Source of the DNA: Sulfurovum sp.
GTDB lineage: Bacteria; Campylobacterota; Campylobacteria; Campylobacterales; Sulfurovaceae
DNA length: 9,669 nt
Direction of reading: 5' to 3'
Assembly (NCBI GenBank): GCA_026985755.1
Contig: JALSPX010000188.1
Coordinates: 1 to 9,669 of the forward strand
A program made the translations under genes and the position numbers. Positions 6,320-9,669 of this stretch are shown one piece after another (within the stretch, counting starts at the first letter, position 1; each line of letters begins with the position of its first letter). The notes below the pieces were generated by a model. That model did no database searches and was not told the origin of the DNA. It saw only the letters and a program-made list of their open reading frames with translations.

Positions 6320-6672
6320 GAAACCAATGCTTCTTCAGCACTTTTAGCTATCAGAGGAAGTCTCTCTTGTATCACCTCTTCAACAATACAAAAGTCAATG
6401 CCTTCATAATCATGAGCGATGAAATTACGCAGTTCATAACTTCCTTTGATGTCTTGCTTTTCAAAATGAGAGAGTATTTCTAACTCTCCACTATGTAAGA
6501 GTTTATCAAACTGTTCTGCTATGGCTGTGAGATGCATCAGTATCGCGGCTCTTGCACTCTGCTCATCTTCTAAAGCATCTACAATAGAACCTTTCTCTTT
6601 CACTATATTTTCGATAAAAGTGACTTTTTTTAGAATGTTTTCTACTCTAGATATGGACTTTTGACTATACAT
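6316..6672 (-). CDS. hepT: HepT-like HEPN toxin of a type VII toxin-antitoxin pair
   Basis: Predicted HEPN ribonuclease that cuts RNA as a dimer. It is an all-helical protein of 118 residues with the motif RNFIAHDY at 82-89, an exact RX4HXY (Arg82, His87, Tyr89). Arg and His form the RNase centre and Tyr89 is the residue that the partner nucleotidyltransferase modifies with AMP in characterised HepT/MntA pairs. The start ATG overlaps the end of the nucleotidyltransferase gene by 8 bp (ATG at 6672, partner stop at 6665-6667), which implies translational coupling and makes sure that antitoxin is made with toxin. It is slightly shorter than the Shewanella protein. It ends inside the hairpin shared with the convergent methyltransferase remnant. 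Not tested here: whether it is toxic in this host. Confidence 0.87.
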   Translation of the reverse strand: MYSQKSISRVENILKKVTFIENIVKEKGSIVDALEDEQSARAAILMHLTAIAEQFDKLLHSGELEILSHFEKQDIKGSYELRNFIAHDYEGIDFCIVEEVIQERLPLIAKSAEEALVS

Positions 6673-6979
6673 AAATCAACTCATTTTCTATTTGCTTTTT
6701 AAAAGTAGATTGACTATCCATATCAAATACATCACTAGGGAGATGTAGTGCCTTTCTTATTTTATATTTTATGTTTGATACAAGGTTTAAATAATCATAC
6801 GCACTGTGTTCATCCAGAAAATTCTTTTTCTTTTGTATGGCTATGTCTATGTCACTATATACATTTTGCGTTTGCGTAGAAAAGCTCCCAAAAAGTGCAA
6901 TTTTTTCTATCCCCTCTGCTTCTAATTCTAATTTTAATTCTTTTAAATACGCAAGTACTTTTTCTTGTGTCATTTTCAT
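6665..6979 (-). CDS. mntA: MntA-like minimal nucleotidyltransferase antitoxin
   Basis: Predicted antitoxin that uses ATP to add AMP units to the HEPN toxin's tyrosine. The nucleotidyltransferase signature is exact: GS, ten residues, DID (Gly31-Ser32, Asp43, Asp45), and a possible third acidic residue in SDVFDMD near 82-86. Length is 104 residues from ATG 6979, or 102 from ATG 6973; both lack a ribosome binding site. A longer frame to 7036 exists but runs through the promoter and the end of the upstream DsrE-like gene and adds no family sequence, so I reject it. A TATAAT box at 6986-6991 puts the transcript start at about the ATG, suggesting an (almost) leaderless mRNA. It is followed by hepT with overlapping ends. 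The antitoxin gene comes first, opposite to the hepT-mntA order described in Shewanella oneidensis. Confidence 0.87.
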   Translation of the reverse strand: MKMTQEKVLAYLKELKLELEAEGIEKIALFGSFSTQTQNVYSDIDIAIQKKKNFLDEHSAYDYLNLVSNIKYKIRKALHLPSDVFDMDSQSTFKKQIENELIYV

Positions 6980-6985
6980 AAAACT

Positions 6986-6991
6986 ATTATA
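6986..6991 (-). promoter_or_regulatory. -10 box of the mntA-hepT promoter
   Basis: TATAAT on the - strand preceded by TG and one base (extended -10). It ends 6 bp before ATG 6979, so the transcript should start at or within a few bases of the start codon. The -35 region (TTAAGT, 17 bp upstream) is poor and lies inside the end of the DsrE-like gene. Confidence 0.55.
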
Positions 6992-7010
6992 ACATAAAAA
7001 AATTCTATAC

Positions 7011-7346
7011 TTAAAACGTAAGCACCTTCCAATCACTCTGCAAAGACTTAGTGAGTCTCTCGCCCGAGTGTGTCATTTCTATACCAAGGGAAGTCAATTT
7101 CTCACTCACTCCATAGTCATCACTACAAACCACACAACAAGAAAACTGCACACCCGTAGCTTGTACTTTAGATACCATCTCTTGAAGCTCTACATTCTCA
7201 GCCAAAAGCTTAGCGGAAGGACCCCATATCATTATATGTGCCTCATCCCAATAGTTACGAGGAAGCATTACCGAACCATAAAGGAGTATCATCTTTTTAG
7301 CTACTTCTATTTCTGAGGTGCTCCAGATGATTAGTAGTTTGTTCAT
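7011..7346 (-). CDS. DsrE-family protein (small sulfur-relay/DsrE-like fold)
   Basis: Small cytoplasmic protein of the DsrE/DsrF-like superfamily, whose members carry or relay persulfide sulfur, though many stand-alone members have no known role. It spans 111 residues with the expected order: a starting beta strand KLLIIWS, HIMIWGPSAKLLAEN (37-51), GVQFSCCVVCSDDYGV (65-80), LTSLGIEMTHSGERLTKSL (84-102) and an ending WKVLTF. The third block has Cys70, Cys71 and Cys74; Cys74, in the usual AC-AC position, is the likely sulfur-carrying or redox residue. No DsrEFH/TusBCD partners lie nearby, so sulfur relay is inference. The start ATG has AGGAT (7353-7357) upstream and a TATAAT at 7375-7380. It lies 31 bp upstream of mntA on the same strand, but mntA seems to have its own promoter. 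Confidence 0.8.
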   Translation of the reverse strand: MNKLLIIWSTSEIEVAKKMILLYGSVMLPRNYWDEAHIMIWGPSAKLLAENVELQEMVSKVQATGVQFSCCVVCSDDYGVSEKLTSLGIEMTHSGERLTKSLQSDWKVLTF

Positions 7347-7374
7347 AGTACTATCCTAAAGATTTGATAAAGAT

Positions 7375-7380
7375 ATTATA
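7375..7380 (-). promoter_or_regulatory. -10 box of the DsrE-like gene
   Basis: TATAAT on the - strand, 28 bp upstream of the ATG at 7346, followed by a short leader with the AGGAT ribosome binding site. No convincing -35 box. Confidence 0.45.
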
Positions 7381-7405
7381 GTGATTTTATGATAAAGAGG
7401 AGGAT

Positions 7406-7431
7406 ATACGATAAGTCAGAACTTATCGTAT
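7406..7431. terminator. 11-bp perfect palindromic hairpin after purH
   Basis: ATACGATAAGT (7406-7416) and ACTTATCGTAT (7421-7431) pair perfectly around a CAGA loop, starting 5 nt after the purH stop. In the purH direction it is followed by a pyrimidine-rich stretch (ATCCTCCTCTTTATC on the - strand) but not a clean T-run. Its position favours a purH terminator; an operator for the DsrE-like gene, whose promoter lies 26 bp away, is the alternative. Confidence 0.55.
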
Positions 7432-7436
7432 GATGA

Positions 7437-8969
7437 TTAATGTAAAAAATGTCTCACCGTAGTAAAATAAAGTGAAATCCCATGCTCATTGGCAGCTTCT
7501 ATGACTTCATCATCTCTTATGCTTCCACCAGGCTCTATGATGGCTTTTACCCCAGCTGCTGCTGCGGCATCAATGCTGTCACGGAATGGGAAGAAGGCTT
7601 CAGATGCCATGGCAGCTCCACTGACGTCTAGTCCCATCTCTTTTGCTTTTTTGAGGGCACATTGAGCAGCGTCTACACGACTGGTCATACCCATACCCAC
7701 AGCGACCATTGCAGAGCCTTTGACATAGACGACACAGTTAGACTTAGTCAGTCCTGCAACTTTCCATGCAATCTCTAGGTCTTTTATCTCTTGCTCTGAG
7801 GCAGTGAGAGTAGATTTTTTCTCGGCATTGTGTACTTCGTTGTCGCAGATACAGTCTGAATTTTGATAGACAAACCCACCATCTACGTGTTTAAAGTCGT
7901 GAGAGTCTTTAGCCATCACTAATTTAGTGCCACCCTGCGAGAAAAGTTTAAGACGTTTTTTCTTGCTAAATACATCTAAGGCTTCAGGCGTAAAGTCTGC
8001 AGCCATGACGACCTCTAAAAAGATTTCATTCATTTTTTCAGCAAGAGGTGCATCGACTATACCGTTTACAGCTACCACACCACCAAAAGCAGATACAGGG
8101 TCACATTTAAGTGCCTCTTCATAACTTTCTAGCAAAGTATCTCTCAATGCAAATCCACAGGGGTTACCATGTTTTACAATACACACGGCATTGTCATCAC
8201 CAAAGCTAGAAGCGATTTTAAGTGCCCCATTGACATCATTGATATTGTTAAATGATGCTTCACCTTTGACTTGTTTAAAGTTCTCTGAGAAGTGAGAGTC
8301 AAACTCATATAACGCACCTTTTTGATGTGGGTTTTCACCGTAACGTGTTTGAAAAGATTTTTTCCCTGTGATGAATTGATATTCACCAAAACCATCGTTA
8401 AATCTACCATTCATGTAGTTGGCTATCATAGCGTCATAGGCTGCTGTATGTTCAAAAGCTTTGATCATGAGTCCACGTCTGAACGCTAGACTGTCTTCTT
8501 TGTTTTCTAGTGCAGAAAGTACAGAGTCGTAGTCATTAACATCTGTCACGATAAGTACATCGTTAAAGTTCTTTGCGGCAGAGCGTACCATCGTAGGACC
8601 ACCAATATCGATATTTTCGATAATCTCATCAAAATCTTCGGTTCTTTCGATAGTCTCTTTAAATGGATAGAGGTTTACACACACAAGGTCTATACCCTCA
8701 ACACCCAGCTCTTTGGCTTGTGCTACATGTGCTGCGTCACCACGTTTATGCAGTATCCCACCATGTACATAAGGATTCAACGTTTTTACACGCCCCTCAA
8801 AACACTCTGGAAATTTGGTCACTTCATCTATCTCGATGACGTTTACACCCGCTTCATTTAGCTTTTTGTATGTACCCCCTGTTGAGATAATCTCCCAACC
8901 TTGACGCTCTAAACCTTGGGCAAATTCTACGATGCCTGCTTTGTCACTTACACTTAGTAATGCTCTCAT
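7437..8969 (-). CDS. purH: Bifunctional AICAR formyltransferase / IMP cyclohydrolase
   Basis: Catalyses the last two steps of de novo purine synthesis: AICAR plus 10-formyl-THF to FAICAR, then ring closure to IMP. Cytoplasmic. The N-terminal MGS-like cyclohydrolase domain (about 1-190) shows ALLSVSDKAGI, ISTGGT (28-33), EVTKFPECFEGRVKTLNPYVHGG (49-71) with Lys62, and DIGGPTMVRSAAKN (121-134). The C-terminal formyltransferase domain starts near RYGENPHQ (209-216) and has the catalytic Lys266-His267 in VKHGNPCGFA, then DPVSAFGG and, near the end, FFPFRDSIDAAA and PGGSIRDDEVIEAANEHG. Its 510 residues are full length. The start ATG has the purine-rich AAAGAGAG upstream and a TATAAT at 9002-9007. 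No other purine gene lies in the window; metE upstream on the same strand shares the folate one-carbon pool. Confidence 0.97.
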   Translation of the reverse strand: MRALLSVSDKAGIVEFAQGLERQGWEIISTGGTYKKLNEAGVNVIEIDEVTKFPECFEGRVKTLNPYVHGGILHKRGDAAHVAQAKELGVEGIDLVCVNLYPFKETIERTEDFDEIIENIDIGGPTMVRSAAKNFNDVLIVTDVNDYDSVLSALENKEDSLAFRRGLMIKAFEHTAAYDAMIANYMNGRFNDGFGEYQFITGKKSFQTRYGENPHQKGALYEFDSHFSENFKQVKGEASFNNINDVNGALKIASSFGDDNAVCIVKHGNPCGFALRDTLLESYEEALKCDPVSAFGGVVAVNGIVDAPLAEKMNEIFLEVVMAADFTPEALDVFSKKKRLKLFSQGGTKLVMAKDSHDFKHVDGGFVYQNSDCICDNEVHNAEKKSTLTASEQEIKDLEIAWKVAGLTKSNCVVYVKGSAMVAVGMGMTSRVDAAQCALKKAKEMGLDVSGAAMASEAFFPFRDSIDAAAAAGVKAIIEPGGSIRDDEVIEAANEHGISLYFTTVRHFLH

Positions 8970-9001
8970 AACAACTCTCTTTAAGATGATTTTAAGACAG
9001 A

Positions 9002-9007
9002 ATTATA
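9002..9007 (-). promoter_or_regulatory. -10 box of purH
   Basis: TATAAT on the - strand, 32 bp upstream of the purH start, giving a leader of about 26 nt. No good -35 hexamer at 17 bp. I see no purine riboswitch fold in the 84-bp gap between metE and purH. Confidence 0.45.
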
Positions 9008-9021
9008 GCCAATATTGACTT

Positions 9022-9045
9022 CAAGAGCAGAAGGTTTTGCTCTTG
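9022..9045. terminator. Hairpin after metE
   Basis: CAAGAGCA (9022-9029) pairs with TGCTCTTG (9038-9045), 8 bp, extendable by G-T and A-T pairs, 9 nt past the metE stop on the - strand. It is not followed by a T-run, but the position between metE and the purH promoter suggests transcript ending. Confidence 0.5.
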
Positions 9046-9053
9046 TTCATATA

Positions 9054-9669
9054 TCAGGAAAATGTTTTTCTAACTTGCTTTACAGCTTCAACCATATTCG
9101 TGAGACTAGGCTTTACCTCTTCCCACTTTCTAGTTTTTAATCCACAATCAGGATTAATCCAAAGTTGCTCTTTTGGAAGTACTTCTAAAAGCAACTTAAT
9201 TTGTTCAACCATCTCTTCTACACTAGGAATACGTGGAGAATGGATATCATATACCCCCGGTCCTACTTCTTGTTTATATCCCACCTCTTTAAATATCTTA
9301 AGCAATTCATTACCCGAACGTGCTGTCTCTATAGAGATAACATCTGCATCCATCGCTTCTATCGTCCGAATAATATCATTAAATTCAGAATAACACATAT
9401 GGGTATGTATCTGTGTCTCTTTGTGTGCAGTACTGACAGAAATTTTAAAATCACGCACTGCCCAACTTTCATATTCTTTAATATTCTCTTTTCTGAGAGG
9501 ATAACCCTCTTTAAAGGCAGCCTCATCTACCTGTATCATTTTAATACCTGCTTGCTGTAAATCCTCTATCTCATCAGAGAGTGCCACAGCAATTTGTTTA
9601 GAGACATCACCTCTAGCCATATCATCACGTACAAATGACCAGTTAAGAATAGTCACTGGTCCTGTCAGC
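9054..9669 (-). CDS. metE: Cobalamin-independent methionine synthase, C-terminal part (runs off the window)
   Basis: Final step of methionine synthesis: transfers methyl from 5-methyl-THF (triglutamate form) to homocysteine without vitamin B12. Only the last ~205 codons are in the window; the frame is open through 9669 and reads LTGPVTILNWSF across it, matching the family's MLTGPVTIL-WSF segment, so the GTG at 9656 is not a start. Counting from that GTG, the zinc site is complete: His86 and Cys88 (QIHTHMCYSEFND), Glu110 (SIETARSG) and Cys171 (NPDCGLKTR). QVDEAAFKEG (42-51) is the homocysteine-binding region, and GPGVYDIHSPRIPS (132-145) is the usual loop near the zinc. The C-terminus is ordinary. 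The gene stops 84 bp before the purH start and is followed by a hairpin. Confidence 0.95.
   Translation of the reverse strand, partial: LTGPVTILNWSFVRDDMARGDVSKQIAVALSDEIEDLQQAGIKMIQVDEAAFKEGYPLRKENIKEYESWAVRDFKISVSTAHKETQIHTHMCYSEFNDIIRTIEAMDADVISIETARSGNELLKIFKEVGYKQEVGPGVYDIHSPRIPSVEEMVEQIKLLLEVLPKEQLWINPDCGLKTRKWEEVKPSLTNMVEAVKQVRKTFS

Noticed and set aside
6980..7036. Longer N-terminus of the nucleotidyltransferase starting at 7036
   Set aside because: It overlaps the end of the DsrE-like gene and reads through the TATAAT promoter; the added residues do not look like the family.
9201..9560. 119-codon plus-strand frame opposite metE
   Set aside because: The - strand frame matches MetE with all zinc ligands; the + frame has no recognisable protein features.
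9654..9656. GTG as start of a 200-residue protein
   Set aside because: The frame stays open to the window edge and reads the conserved LTGPV segment of MetE, so the gene begins outside.
1..9669. CRISPR array, tRNA/rRNA genes, insertion sequences or phage genes
   Set aside because: No regularly spaced repeats, no RNA gene signatures, no transposase, integrase or structural phage protein in any frame.

Overview
The window looks like chromosome of a Campylobacterota bacterium, most like the Sulfurovum/Sulfurimonas/Nitratifractor side of that group. This is inferred from the AT-rich composition, a zinc-finger-less DnaJ (CbpA type) in an operon with an HspR repressor as in Helicobacter and Campylobacter, small stand-alone sulfur-relay (DsrE-like) and SOD genes, and short leaders with TATAAT-type -10 boxes. 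The genus is inference; there is no rRNA here to settle it. No CRISPR array, tRNA, insertion sequence or phage gene was found.

Left part (1-2742, + strand): an Fe-type superoxide dismutase, a CitE-like CoA-ester lyase family protein, and an exported MltB-type lytic transglycosylase. A 19-bp hairpin followed by a tandem 14-nt repeat lies between the last two. The transglycosylase overlaps tail to tail by 8 bp with the next, oppositely oriented block.

Centre (2735-6014, - strand): dnaJ/cbpA, hspR and a membrane GGDEF-EAL protein lie head to tail in that order of transcription. A near-perfect HAIR-type HspR operator sits directly upstream of a TATAAT box in front of dnaJ, so the block looks like an autorepressed heat-shock operon. 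The c-di-GMP gene 77 bp downstream may be read through from it.

Right of centre (6049-7346): a clearly broken TrmH/SpoU-type RNA methyltransferase survives only as its first ~25 codons and last ~56 codons. Next to it, on the opposite strand, is a complete type VII toxin-antitoxin pair (mntA then hepT, 8-bp overlap), whose promoter seems to give an almost leaderless mRNA. A small DsrE-family protein follows. This is the most accessory-looking part of the window.

Right end (7437-9669, - strand): purH, the last two steps of de novo IMP synthesis, and the C-terminal ~205 codons of metE, the B12-independent methionine synthase, which runs off the window. The two are linked by one-carbon folate metabolism but appear separately promoted.

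Most genes are ordinary families. I did not find a convincing wholly new system. The items most worth checking are the HAIR-controlled operon with a c-di-GMP gene at its end, the deleted methyltransferase beside the toxin-antitoxin pair, the hairpin-plus-tandem-repeat element at 1664-1735, and a short motif (AAGGGYACCTC) found at or just after gene ends.
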